A program made the position numbers and the translations under genes. The notes under the pieces are model-generated. The model had not been told where the DNA came from. It saw nothing but the letters and a program-made list of their open reading frames with translations, and made no database searches. 64,000 nucleotides of DNA from Rhizobium anhuiense (lineage in GTDB: Bacteria; Pseudomonadota; Alphaproteobacteria; Rhizobiales; Rhizobiaceae), in assembly GCF_003985145.1 (NCBI RefSeq), contig NZ_ML133528.1, forward strand, positions 1 through 64,000, in the 5' to 3' direction. Each line of letters starts with the position of its first letter. Within the stretch, counting starts at the first letter, position 1. This document shows, in pieces, positions 53,539 through 61,270 of the stretch.

Positions 53539-54338
53539 TGCGCCTGCCGGCTTTCATCATCGCACTGTTTTGCCTGCTGCCGGCGACTGCCGGAGCGCAA
53601 TGGCTGCCGGGCCAGGCGACGGAAGCGGTGCGTGAAGGGTTGGAAATCGGCACCTCAACCAGCGAAATCGCCATCACTTCGGATTTCCACGGCGCCGACC
53701 TGACAATCTTCGGGGCGCTCTCGAACACCGACCAGCTGCTGCTCGCCATCGGCCAGTATGACGTGGTCGTGGTGCTGGAAGGCCCGCGCGAGGATGCGAC
53801 GGTGCGCAGGAAGGAACGGGTCTTCGGCATCTGGGTGAATACACGCTCGATGACCTTCGAGGCAGTGCCGCATTCCTATTCGATGTCGAGCTCGCGCATG
53901 ACCGACGATCTGACGACGCCGCTCGAGCTGACCGATCAGGGGATCGGCATCGATCATATTCCGCTGACGCCGGTCGGCTTCGTCGGCGACGGCAGCAATC
54001 TCGGCGAATTCCGCGACGCCTTCCGGCGGCTGCAACAGGGCGGCGGCCTCTATGACCGGAACACCAGCGGCGTGCGGTTCGTTTCCTCCAACCTCTTCAA
54101 GGCGAGCCTGCGCCTGCCGGCCAACATTCCGAACGGGGTGCACACGGTGCGCGCCTATCTGTTCAAGAGCGGCCTTTTCGTGACCGACAAATCGCTGCCG
54201 CTCAGGGTCATCAAGACCGGTATCGAACAGACGATCACAGATGCGGCGCACAATCAGCCGATCCTTTACGGCTGCGCGGCCGTGGCTCTCGCCGTCATCA
54301 CCGGCTGGGGCGCCAGCCTGATCTTCCGTAAGGACTGA
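53538..54338 (+). CDS. TIGR02186-family membrane-anchored periplasmic protein
   Basis: 266-residue protein with Sec signal (PAFIIALFCLLPATAGAQ, cleavage near 20), a beta-rich periplasmic part (EIAITSDFHGADLTIFGA, VVVVLEGPREDATVRRKERV, GIWVNTRSMTFEAVPHSYSM) and one C-terminal membrane helix (CAAVALAVITGWGASLIF). Matches TIGR02186/Alph_Pro_TM, of unknown function and almost always next to a TauE-like permease, as here. Coupled by a 1-base overlap to that gene. It probably helps the permease. Confidence 0.92.
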   Translation: MRLPAFIIALFCLLPATAGAQWLPGQATEAVREGLEIGTSTSEIAITSDFHGADLTIFGALSNTDQLLLAIGQYDVVVVLEGPREDATVRRKERVFGIWVNTRSMTFEAVPHSYSMSSSRMTDDLTTPLELTDQGIGIDHIPLTPVGFVGDGSNLGEFRDAFRRLQQGGGLYDRNTSGVRFVSSNLFKASLRLPANIPNGVHTVRAYLFKSGLFVTDKSLPLRVIKTGIEQTITDAAHNQPILYGCAAVALAVITGWGASLIFRKD

Positions 54339-54480
54339 TCCGCCGCAGGGCGTTCAAGATTTCTCCCCGAAAACAGGCTCGGCAAAGCGCCGAGCACGAC
54401 GGCCTGCGGGCAGCAGCAGCCTGCCCGGATAGTCCATTCCAAACACCGCTTGCATTTTGCTATCAGTCAGCTTAGTTTTC

Positions 54481-54505
54481 AACCAGTTGTTAAACGCAAC
54501 TGGTT
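54481..54505. promoter_or_regulatory. Long palindrome upstream of the RibD/DHFR-like gene
   Basis: AACCAGTTG-TTAAACG-CAACTGGTT, perfect 9-bp arms around 7 nt, 26 bp upstream of the ATG 54532. Likely operator for a repressor; none is encoded adjacently. It could also be a hairpin in the 5' UTR. Confidence 0.7.
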
Positions 54506-54531
54506 TTGAGCAATCCAGAAGGAGGATGGAA

Positions 54532-55089
54532 ATGAGAAAGCTTGTTGTCTGGAACCTCATGACGCTCGACGGTTATTTCGAAGGCACGAAGCCTTGGGAT
54601 ATCGACTTCCACAATCTCGCCTGGGGACCTGAGCTGCAGCGCTATGCCGAACAGTTCGGCAGGGAGGGCGATCTGCTGGTCTTTGGCCGCAAGACCTATG
54701 AGGGCATGGCTTCCTACTGGCCGACCGCCGAGGGCGAAGGTGAGATCAAAGCCTATATGAACGGCATCGCCAAAATCGCCGTATCGCGGACGATGACCGA
54801 GCCCGGCTGGAACAATGCCCGCATCGTCAGCGACCCAATCCCGGAATTGACGAAGCTGAAGCAGGAGGACGGCAACACGATCTTCATCTTCGGCAGCGCC
54901 GAGCTTGCCGACAACCTGCTGAAAGCCGGCCTCATCGATGAAATCAGGGTCTGCGTCGTGCCTGTTATCCTCGGCAGCGGCAACCCGCTTTTCAAATCTG
55001 CGGAAAGCCAGGTGCCGCTGAAGCTGATCGAATCCTCGACGACGGAAGGCGGCGCGGTGATCCTGCGCTACGAGCCCGTCAAAGCGTAG
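54532..55089 (+). CDS. Dihydrofolate reductase-like/RibD C-terminal domain protein
   Basis: 185 residues of the RibD_C/DHFR fold: MRKLVVWNLMTLDGYFEG at the N-terminus, GDLLVFGRKTYEGMASYW, IAKIAVSRTMTEPGWNN, IFIFGSAELADNLLKAGLID and VVPVILGSGNPLF. NADPH-dependent reductase of unknown substrate; not the folate enzyme itself. ATG 54532 lies just after GAAGGAGGATGG. The 9-bp-arm palindrome upstream suggests regulation. Confidence 0.9.
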   Translation: MRKLVVWNLMTLDGYFEGTKPWDIDFHNLAWGPELQRYAEQFGREGDLLVFGRKTYEGMASYWPTAEGEGEIKAYMNGIAKIAVSRTMTEPGWNNARIVSDPIPELTKLKQEDGNTIFIFGSAELADNLLKAGLIDEIRVCVVPVILGSGNPLFKSAESQVPLKLIESSTTEGGAVILRYEPVKA

Positions 55090-55207
55090 CGGGCGCCTCT
55101 CCTTAGGCCTCCCGGCGATCAGGCCAGCATCCCCCTGGCCGCCCGGGAAAGCATCCGGGAAACTTCGTATTCGACTAAAAACCGGTCTTTAACATTTACG
55201 AGTTAGT

Positions 55208-55229
55208 AATCTCTCGGAAACGAGAGGTT
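55208..55229 (+). promoter_or_regulatory. RNA hairpin covering the ribosome binding site of the transglycosylase gene
   Basis: AATCTCTCG-GAAA-CGAGAGGTT, 9-bp stem with a GNRA tetraloop; the 3' arm contains GAGAGG, the only plausible ribosome binding site, and the ATG is at 55235. The stem is followed by TTTTGTT. It could sequester the site (thermosensor- or attenuator-like) or be a terminator-like structure. Confidence 0.6.
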
Positions 55230-55234
55230 TTGTT

Positions 55235-55816
55235 ATGCGTACTCGTATCGTTCTGACAGCCGTCGGGCTGGCGCTGCTTGCCGGCTGCGCGACGGCGCCC
55301 AAACAGACGCGGAACATCTGCGCCGTCTTCGACGAGCGCGACGGGCTCTTCACCAGCTGGCAGCGTGCCGCCGAGCGGACGGAGAAGAAATACGGCGTGC
55401 CGGTGCCGATCCTGATGGCGACGATGTATACCGAATCCGGCTTCCAACCCTATGCGCGGCCGCCGCGCACCAAGCTGTTCGGCTTCATTCCCTGGACCCG
55501 GCCGTCGACGGCCTACGGTTATTCGCAGGCGTTGGACGGGACCTGGGATCACTATCAGTCGCAGACGGGGAACTGGGCCGCGCGCCGGACAACCTTTTCC
55601 GACGCGATCGATTTCATCGGCTGGTATCACTACCAGAACAGCGTGGAGACCGGCATTCCGCTGAACGATGCCTATAATCTCTATCTCGCCTATTATTCCG
55701 GTCCGACCGGATATAAGCGCGGCGACTGGCGCTCGAACGGGCAATTACAGCAGACGGCGCAGAGGTTCGCGCGGATGGCGGGGACGTATCAGCAGCAGCT
55801 ACGGGAGTGTGATTGA
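55235..55816 (+). CDS. Lipoprotein with transglycosylase SLT-like domain
   Basis: 193-residue lipoprotein, lipobox LAGC (Cys at 13). The lysozyme-like domain shows PILMATMYTESGFQPYARPP with the catalytic glutamate, STAYGYSQALDGTWDHYQS and NLYLAYYSGPTGYKRG. It should cleave peptidoglycan glycan strands at the inner face of the outer membrane. Converges with the pdeM-like gene by 1 bp. Its ribosome site lies in a hairpin. Confidence 0.9.
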   Translation: MRTRIVLTAVGLALLAGCATAPKQTRNICAVFDERDGLFTSWQRAAERTEKKYGVPVPILMATMYTESGFQPYARPPRTKLFGFIPWTRPSTAYGYSQALDGTWDHYQSQTGNWAARRTTFSDAIDFIGWYHYQNSVETGIPLNDAYNLYLAYYSGPTGYKRGDWRSNGQLQQTAQRFARMAGTYQQQLRECD

Positions 55817-55817
55817 T

Positions 55818-56585
55818 TTAAGGGTGTGCAGAGGGGTACGCGGCACATCGGGTCGTAGCGCTACCCCGCAAATTCCCATACCGCACCGAGTAGATCCGGT
55901 CCCTGCCGAGCAGATGCGCGATCAGCGATCCCCTGTCGAAAAGACCGTGCATCGCCTGATGGCCGAGGTCGAGGCCGCCGCTCATGACGCCGAAGGCCGG
56001 CATGAGGAGGCGGGCGCCGTCGGTGGCAAAGCAGGGGCGACGGACGGATTTGTCGCGGCGGCGGACCGTGGCCGACGGGTGCAGGTGGCCCGATATTTCG
56101 CCCTTCTGCAAGCCGTTCCTCGGCTCGTGGCGGAAGGTCAGGCCGGCATAATGCATCTCGTCAGTGGAAGCGCCCGGCAGATCGACGATACCGTCCGGAT
56201 CATGGTTGCCGTTGATCCAGATCCATTCGCGGCCGCGCGCCATTTCGACGATCAGCGCCCGGAAATTCTCCGGCAGATGCTTTGAGCCGATACGGTCGTG
56301 GAAATTATCGCCGAGCGAGACGACGAGCTTCGGATCGTAACGCGAGATGACGGCGGCAAGGACGGTCAGCGTCGCCAGCGTATCATAAGGCGGCAGCATC
56401 ATGCCGCGGCGGGCAAAGGCCGCACCTTTTTCCAGATGCAGGTCGGAGACGACGAGCAGGCCGGCATCCGGCAGATAGAGAGCGCCGAGCGGATCGCAGA
56501 CGGCGGCAATGCCATGGACCGACGTCTCGACGCCCGGCACCGTGGCCAATCCCGATATGTCGCGCGCCAGCGCCAGGCGGTTCAT
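55818..56585 (-). CDS. pdeM: Ligase-associated DNA damage response metallophosphoesterase (PdeM)
   Basis: Metallophosphoesterase of 255 residues with the two-metal motifs VSDLHLEKGAAFARRG, VSLGDNFHDR, WINGNHDP and SGHLHPSA, each intact. Ligase-associated PdeM proteins work in a DNA damage response with an Lhr-like helicase, an ATP-dependent ligase and an exonuclease. The helicase gene is immediately upstream (43 bp), but the ligase and exonuclease genes are not in the window. ATG 56585. Confidence 0.9.
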   Translation of the reverse strand: MNRLALARDISGLATVPGVETSVHGIAAVCDPLGALYLPDAGLLVVSDLHLEKGAAFARRGMMLPPYDTLATLTVLAAVISRYDPKLVVSLGDNFHDRIGSKHLPENFRALIVEMARGREWIWINGNHDPDGIVDLPGASTDEMHYAGLTFRHEPRNGLQKGEISGHLHPSATVRRRDKSVRRPCFATDGARLLMPAFGVMSGGLDLGHQAMHGLFDRGSLIAHLLGRDRIYSVRYGNLRGSATTRCAAYPSAHP

Positions 56586-56628
56586 CACTTCTGTTATTCC
56601 CAAATACCGTCGTCAGGCCCAAGCCTCG

Positions 56629-59139
56629 TCAAGCAAGCGCTTCGGCGATCAGATCGTCCGCCGCTTCGGCGAGCAGCACATCATGGGCCTCGCCCGGCAC
56701 CGCCTCGCGTCCGATTTCCAGCATCACCGGCACGGCGAGCGGGGAAATATGGTCGAGGGCGCGGTGGGTGATGTGGCCCCTGATTCGCCTCAGCATATCG
56801 CCAAGACGGCCAATATCCAAAAGTCCCGTCGCCGCATCCTGCCGCGTCGCCTGCAAGAGGATGTGATCCGGCTCGTGGCTGCGCAGCACGTCATAGATCA
56901 GATCGGCGGAGACGGTGATCTGGCGGCCGCTCTTTTCCTTGCCCGGATGGCGACGCTCGATCAAGCCCGCAATCACGGCGCAATTGCGGAAAGTGCGTTT
57001 CAACAGGAAGGATTCGTCGAGCCAGGCTTCGAGATCGTCGCCGAGCATATCCTCGTCGAAGAGGTCGGAGAGGCTGAGCCGGCCATTGCGGATCATCAGT
57101 CCCATATCCTCGAGCCCCCAGATGGCCAGCGAATAATCGGTGGCGACGAAGCCGAGCGGCTTGGCGCCGGCCCGCTCCAGCCGGCGGGTGAGCAGCATGC
57201 CGAGCGTCTGGTGGGCGAGACGGCCTTCGAAGGGATAGGCGACCATGTAGCCGCGGCTGCCGCGCGGGAAGGTTTCGATCAGGAACTCGTCGCGCTTCGG
57301 CAGCATCGACTTGTCGTTCTGTAGGGACAGCCAGTCGCGCACCTGATCCGGCAGGCGCTGCCATCGGTCGGGATCGGCGATCATCGCCCGCACCTGCTCG
57401 GCGAGATAGGTCGACAGCGGAAACTTGCCGCCATTGTAGGAGGGGATCTTCGGATCGAGCGAAAAGGCCTGCGACGCCAGGCACTCGTTTTCACGGATGC
57501 CCTCGAATCGCAGCACCTTGCCGGAGAAGACGAACGTATCGCCCGGCGACATCTGCTCGAGGAAATATTCCTCGACCTTGCCCAGCGTGGCGCCGCCACG
57601 GCCGATCCTGCCGCCCTCGCCGCGCTTGACCATGCGGATATTCAGCATCGGGCTTTCGACGATGGTGCCGAGGTTGAGGCGGTATTGCTGGGCGACCGCA
57701 GGATTGGAGACGCGCCAGCGGCCCTCCTTGGTCTTGCGGATGCGGGCATAACGCTCGTAGGTCCGGAGCGCATAACCGCCGGTCGCGACGAAATCGACGA
57801 TGCGCTCGAAGGTCTCCCAGCTGAGATCGGCATAGGGCGAGGCGCTGGTGACCTCGTCGTAGAGTTCCAGCATGTCGAAGGGTTCGGCGCAGGCCATGCC
57901 GAGCACGTGCTGGGCGAGCACGTCGAGCGCGCCGCGGCCGACGGGCGGGGTGTCCTGGGCGCCGATATAATTGGCGTCGAGGGCGGCCTGGCACTCCATG
58001 ACCTCGAACCGGTTGGCCGGCACCAGGATCGCCTTCGAGGGTTCGTCCATGCGGTGATTGGCGCGGCCGATACGCTGGGCAAGACGCGAGGCGCCCTTCG
58101 GCGCGCCGACATGGATGACCAGATCGACATCGCCCCAGTCAATGCCGAGATCGAGGGTGGAGGTGGCAACGACGGCGCGCAGCCGGTTTTCGGCCATCGC
58201 CGCCTCGACCTTGCGGCGCTGGCCGACATCGAGCGAGCCGTGATGGAGCGCGATCGGCAGGTTGTCGTCATTGATCGTCCAGAGCGCCTGAAACAACATT
58301 TCGGCCTGGCTGCGGGTGTTGACGAAAAGCAGCGTCGTCTTGTGTTCGAGGAGCTTGTTGTAGACGTCGGGAATGGCATACCGGGCGGAATGGCCGGCCC
58401 AGGGAATGCGCTCCTCGGTCGACAGGATCGCGATATCGGGCTTGGCGCCGCCTTCGACGACGACGAGGCCGGCATGATGCTCCCTGCCCTCCTCCTGGCC
58501 GACCAGCCATTTCTGCAGGTCCATGGGCTCGGCGACGGTGGCCGAGAGGCCGATGGTCTTGAGGTCGGGGGCAAGGCGGCGGAGACGAGCCAGGCCGAGC
58601 GAGAGCATATGGCCGCGCTTGGAGGTAACGAGCGAATGCAACTCGTCGAGGACGATATATTTCAGGTCCTTGAAGAAGCGTTCGGCCTCGCGGTTGGCCA
58701 GCAGCAGGGCGACCTGTTCCGGCGTGGTCAGCAGAATATCCGGCGGGTTGAGCTTCTGGCGCTGGCGCTTGGCGTTCGGCGTGTCGCCGGTGCGGTTTTC
58801 TATCGTGACCGGCAGGCCCATCTCCGCGACCGGCTTCATCAGGTTGCGCTCGATATCGATGGCGAGCGCCTTCAGCGGCGAGACATAGAGCGTGTGGATG
58901 CCGGTGAAGGCGGAGCCGGGCGGGATCTTGCCGCGGCGGGTGAGATCGGTGAGCGAGGGCAGAAAACCGGCGAGCGTCTTGCCGGCGCCGGTCGGCGCAA
59001 TCAGCAGCGTGCTTTCGCCGGCCTCGGCGCGGGCGAGCAGTTCCAGCTGATGGGCGCGCGGCCGCCAGCCCTTTTCCGCAAACCAGCGGGTAAAGGCGGC
59101 AGGCAGCAGGGCACGGGCTTCGGAATCGATCTGGTCCAC
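56629..59139 (-). CDS. Ligase-associated DEXH-box helicase (Lhr-like)
   Basis: SF2 DNA helicase of 836 residues from the GTG at 59139 (another GTG at 59190 is possible). Motif I APTGAGKTLAGFLPSL, II VLDELHSL, III LGLSATVAEP, IV LLFVNTRSQAE, V TSTLDLGIDWGDVD, VI QRIGRANHRMD, then the Lhr-type winged-helix and C-terminal core. Typical of the helicase in the bacterial ligase-associated repair operon (helicase, ligase, exonuclease, PdeM). Only PdeM follows here. Confidence 0.93.
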   Translation of the reverse strand: MDQIDSEARALLPAAFTRWFAEKGWRPRAHQLELLARAEAGESTLLIAPTGAGKTLAGFLPSLTDLTRRGKIPPGSAFTGIHTLYVSPLKALAIDIERNLMKPVAEMGLPVTIENRTGDTPNAKRQRQKLNPPDILLTTPEQVALLLANREAERFFKDLKYIVLDELHSLVTSKRGHMLSLGLARLRRLAPDLKTIGLSATVAEPMDLQKWLVGQEEGREHHAGLVVVEGGAKPDIAILSTEERIPWAGHSARYAIPDVYNKLLEHKTTLLFVNTRSQAEMLFQALWTINDDNLPIALHHGSLDVGQRRKVEAAMAENRLRAVVATSTLDLGIDWGDVDLVIHVGAPKGASRLAQRIGRANHRMDEPSKAILVPANRFEVMECQAALDANYIGAQDTPPVGRGALDVLAQHVLGMACAEPFDMLELYDEVTSASPYADLSWETFERIVDFVATGGYALRTYERYARIRKTKEGRWRVSNPAVAQQYRLNLGTIVESPMLNIRMVKRGEGGRIGRGGATLGKVEEYFLEQMSPGDTFVFSGKVLRFEGIRENECLASQAFSLDPKIPSYNGGKFPLSTYLAEQVRAMIADPDRWQRLPDQVRDWLSLQNDKSMLPKRDEFLIETFPRGSRGYMVAYPFEGRLAHQTLGMLLTRRLERAGAKPLGFVATDYSLAIWGLEDMGLMIRNGRLSLSDLFDEDMLGDDLEAWLDESFLLKRTFRNCAVIAGLIERRHPGKEKSGRQITVSADLIYDVLRSHEPDHILLQATRQDAATGLLDIGRLGDMLRRIRGHITHRALDHISPLAVPVMLEIGREAVPGEAHDVLLAEAADDLIAEALA

Positions 59140-59186
59140 GCCTGGAAGGTAGTGAAATGCCAGGGAAAAAGAAGAGCCGGGGGCCT

Positions 59187-59819
59187 TCACATGGCGATAT
59201 AGCGGTCCTTGCGGTGGTTGATGGCAATCGTGAGGTTGAGAACGATCGCACCAAGCACGGAGCAGGCGATGATGAAGGGGGTGGCGACGAAGAAGGAAAG
59301 CGCCAGGATGATGCCGTCGAAGCCGAGCTGGACGAAGCCGGCGCGCCAGCCGAAGCGATCCTGGAGATAGAGGGCGAGAATGCCGATGCCGCCGAGGCTG
59401 GCGCGGTGGCGGAAGAGCGCCAGCATGCCGGCGCCGATGACGAGGCCGCCGAACAGCGCGCCGGCTATCGGATCGACATGGGCAATGGTGATGAAGCCCG
59501 AGACGAATTCAGACAGGACCGAGGTCAGCGCGATGGCGGCAAAGGTCTTGATGGTGAAAGCGAGACCCAAACGGCGGAAAGCAAGATAATAGAAGGGCAG
59601 GTTCACGACAAAGAAGCAGAGGCCGAAGCTGAAGCCGGTCGCATAATGGGCGAGGAAGGCCATGCCCGCCGTGCCGCCGGCAAGCAGCCCGGCGCCGGAG
59701 AGAAGCGTTACGCCGAGCACGGCGAGCATGCTGCCGGCGACGATGCCCTGGGCGTCGTCGAAGAGCGAATGACGATCGGCGCTGGAATTCAGAAGGCCTG
59801 CGAAAGCGTTGGATGCCAT
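59187..59819 (-). CDS. YitT-family membrane protein, paralogue 1
   Basis: 210-residue inner-membrane protein with five or six helices (DUF161/YitT family, putative transporter). Seen: DDAQGIVAGSMLAVLGVTLLS, GGTAGMAFLAHYATGFSFG, VVNLPFYYLAFRRLGLAFTIKTF and LASLGGIGILALYLQDRFGW. Strongly similar to the gene at 61271-61906 (PFYYLAFRRLG vs PFFYLSWKRLG; TLK of FTIKTF identical; same C-terminal NHRxDRYIA). Divergent from the Rrf2 gene with a palindrome between. Transported substance unknown. Confidence 0.9.
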   Translation of the reverse strand: MASNAFAGLLNSSADRHSLFDDAQGIVAGSMLAVLGVTLLSGAGLLAGGTAGMAFLAHYATGFSFGLCFFVVNLPFYYLAFRRLGLAFTIKTFAAIALTSVLSEFVSGFITIAHVDPIAGALFGGLVIGAGMLALFRHRASLGGIGILALYLQDRFGWRAGFVQLGFDGIILALSFFVATPFIIACSVLGAIVLNLTIAINHRKDRYIAM

Positions 59820-59911
59820 GTTGTTCCCCTGTCGGCTTTTCCGTCTTCTATCCGGGGTCAGGATAAAGGCAAGTGGCAAGCAGCAAGCGCGCCTCTTGAG
59901 ATCCGATATAA

Positions 59912-59934
59912 TCGTGGATATTTTTTATCCACGA
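59912..59934. promoter_or_regulatory. Rrf2-type operator between yitT-like and Rrf2 genes
   Basis: TCGTGGATA-TTTTT-TATCCACGA, 9-bp arms, 19 bp before the Rrf2 gene ATG and 93 bp before the divergent YitT-family gene. The layout suggests autorepression and control of both sides. Confidence 0.8.
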
Positions 59935-59952
59935 ATTGAGGAGGCATCCTGC

Positions 59953-60453
59953 ATGAAGATGAGCGACGGGGTCGAGCAGGCCATTCACAGCGTGGCGATG
60001 CTTTCCGGCCTCTCCGAAGGCGGCGTGCTTTCGGCGGCCGCGTTGGCGGAATTCCACGGCGTCTCGACGAGTTATCTGTTGAAGCATCTGCAGGCGCTGT
60101 CGGGCGCTGGCATCCTCGATACCGTGCCGGGGCCGAAAGGCGGATACAGGCTGGCAAAGGCGGCGAAAGAGATTTCGCTGCTCGACATCCTGCTTGCCGT
60201 CGAAGGACCGGCGCCGGCCTTCCGCTGCGCCGAAATCCGCCAGCGCGGACCGAACCCGGTCTCCGATCGGTTCTTTGCCCAACCCTGCACCATCAGTGCG
60301 GCGATGCTCAGAGCCGAACGGGTCTATCGGGCCGAACTTGCCAAGACCAGCATTGCCGATCTCGGCATCGAACTGAATGCCCTCGACGACGGATCGATCG
60401 CAGCCAGAGGCTGCGCTTTCCTCGAAATCCATGAACGCAAGACGGCTCGCTGA
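59953..60453 (+). CDS. Rrf2-family transcriptional regulator
   Basis: 166 residues with a winged helix: QAIHSVAMLSGLSEGGVLSA, LAEFHGVSTSYLLKHLQALS and GPKGGYRLAKAAKEISLLDI. Rrf2 regulators often sense through cysteines; here two cysteines are in the effector segment (FRCAEIRQRG ... FFAQPCTISAAM) with a spacing unlike the Fe-S type (RirA/IscR), plus one in AARGCAF, so a thiol or other signal is more likely than a cluster. ATG 59953 follows GAGGAGG. 23 bp upstream of an AhpD-like gene. Confidence 0.9.
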   Translation: MKMSDGVEQAIHSVAMLSGLSEGGVLSAAALAEFHGVSTSYLLKHLQALSGAGILDTVPGPKGGYRLAKAAKEISLLDILLAVEGPAPAFRCAEIRQRGPNPVSDRFFAQPCTISAAMLRAERVYRAELAKTSIADLGIELNALDDGSIAARGCAFLEIHERKTAR

Positions 60454-60476
60454 GCCACTCACACAGGAGAAAGACC

Positions 60477-60938
60477 ATGCAACCACGTTTCAACTTCGCC
60501 AAAGCCGCTCCCGACGCCTACAAGGCGGTCGCCGCTCTCGAGCAATATGTCCAGTCCTCCGGGCTGGAGCGCCGCTTCATCCACCTGATCAAGCTGCGCG
60601 CCTCGCAGATCAACGGCTGCGCCTATTGCGTCGACATGCATGTGAAGGAAGCCCGCCATGACGGGCTCTCCGAACAATGGATCAATCTGATGTGCGTCTG
60701 GCGGGAATCCCCGGTCTATGACGCCCGCGAACGGGCGCTGCTCGGCTGGGTGGATTCCGTCACCAACATCGCCAAAACTGGCGCCCCGGATGGCGACTAC
60801 GAGACGCTGAAGGCGCATTTCTCCGAGAAGGAGATGACTGAGATTACGGTGGCGATCGGCGCGATCAACATCTGGAACCGGCTTGCCGTCGGCTTCCGCT
60901 CGCAGCATCCGATTGATGCGGCAACGAAGGCTGCCTGA
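60477..60938 (+). CDS. Carboxymuconolactone decarboxylase/AhpD-like protein
   Basis: 153 residues with the CxxC-x3-H active site: RASQINGCAYCVDMHVKEARHDG, as in AhpD peroxidase partners. Expected to be a disulfide reductase/peroxidase-like protein. Starts 23 bp after the Rrf2 gene, so a two-gene operon; the regulator probably controls it in response to oxidative or electrophile stress. True decarboxylase activity is unlikely. Confidence 0.92.
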   Translation: MQPRFNFAKAAPDAYKAVAALEQYVQSSGLERRFIHLIKLRASQINGCAYCVDMHVKEARHDGLSEQWINLMCVWRESPVYDARERALLGWVDSVTNIAKTGAPDGDYETLKAHFSEKEMTEITVAIGAINIWNRLAVGFRSQHPIDAATKAA

Positions 60939-60970
60939 GATATTTGCTGGAGGGGAAACATCCTCTGGCA

Positions 60971-60994
60971 ACCGACCCGAAAACTCGGGTCGGT
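60971..60994. terminator. Bidirectional hairpin between convergent genes
   Basis: ACCGACCCGA-AAAC-TCGGGTCGGT, perfect 10-bp stem with 4-nt loop, 33 bp after the AhpD-like stop and 12 bp beyond the stop of the minus-strand small gene (61006-61173). No T-run on either side. Confidence 0.7.
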
Positions 60995-61005
60995 CGAATA
61001 TCGGG

Positions 61006-61173
61006 TCACTCGTGATCCCGGGTGGCCCGTACGGCAACGGCGTCAAACCGATTGTCCGAGAGGTCGATGCTGTTGAACAGGTCTCGGACGACTTTTGCAA
61101 TTTCCTCTGCGGAAGTGCCCTTGGCGTATTCTTCCTGCATACGGCGTCTCACAAGCTTTTCCAAATCTGACAT
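61006..61173 (-). CDS. 55-residue small protein
   Basis: Small gene on the minus strand from ATG 61173, with GAGGTGAACT directly upstream, to TGA at 61006. It encodes MSDLEKLVRRRMQEEYAKG, then TSAEEIAKVVRDLFNSIDL and ends VRATRDHE. Two amphipathic helices are predicted by eye. The good ribosome site, coding composition and hairpin after the stop support it being real. No family recognised; function unknown. Just downstream of YitT-like paralogue 2 on the same strand (97 bp gap), possibly co-transcribed. Confidence 0.75.
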   Translation of the reverse strand: MSDLEKLVRRRMQEEYAKGTSAEEIAKVVRDLFNSIDLSDNRFDAVAVRATRDHE

Positions 61174-61270
61174 AGTTCACCTCATCAAATCCGGCGCGGG
61201 AGGAGTGTCGCGCCGGGGCCGATCTGAGGCAAGTTACGATTTGTTTAGAATGGCTTACCGTTTTGTAAGG

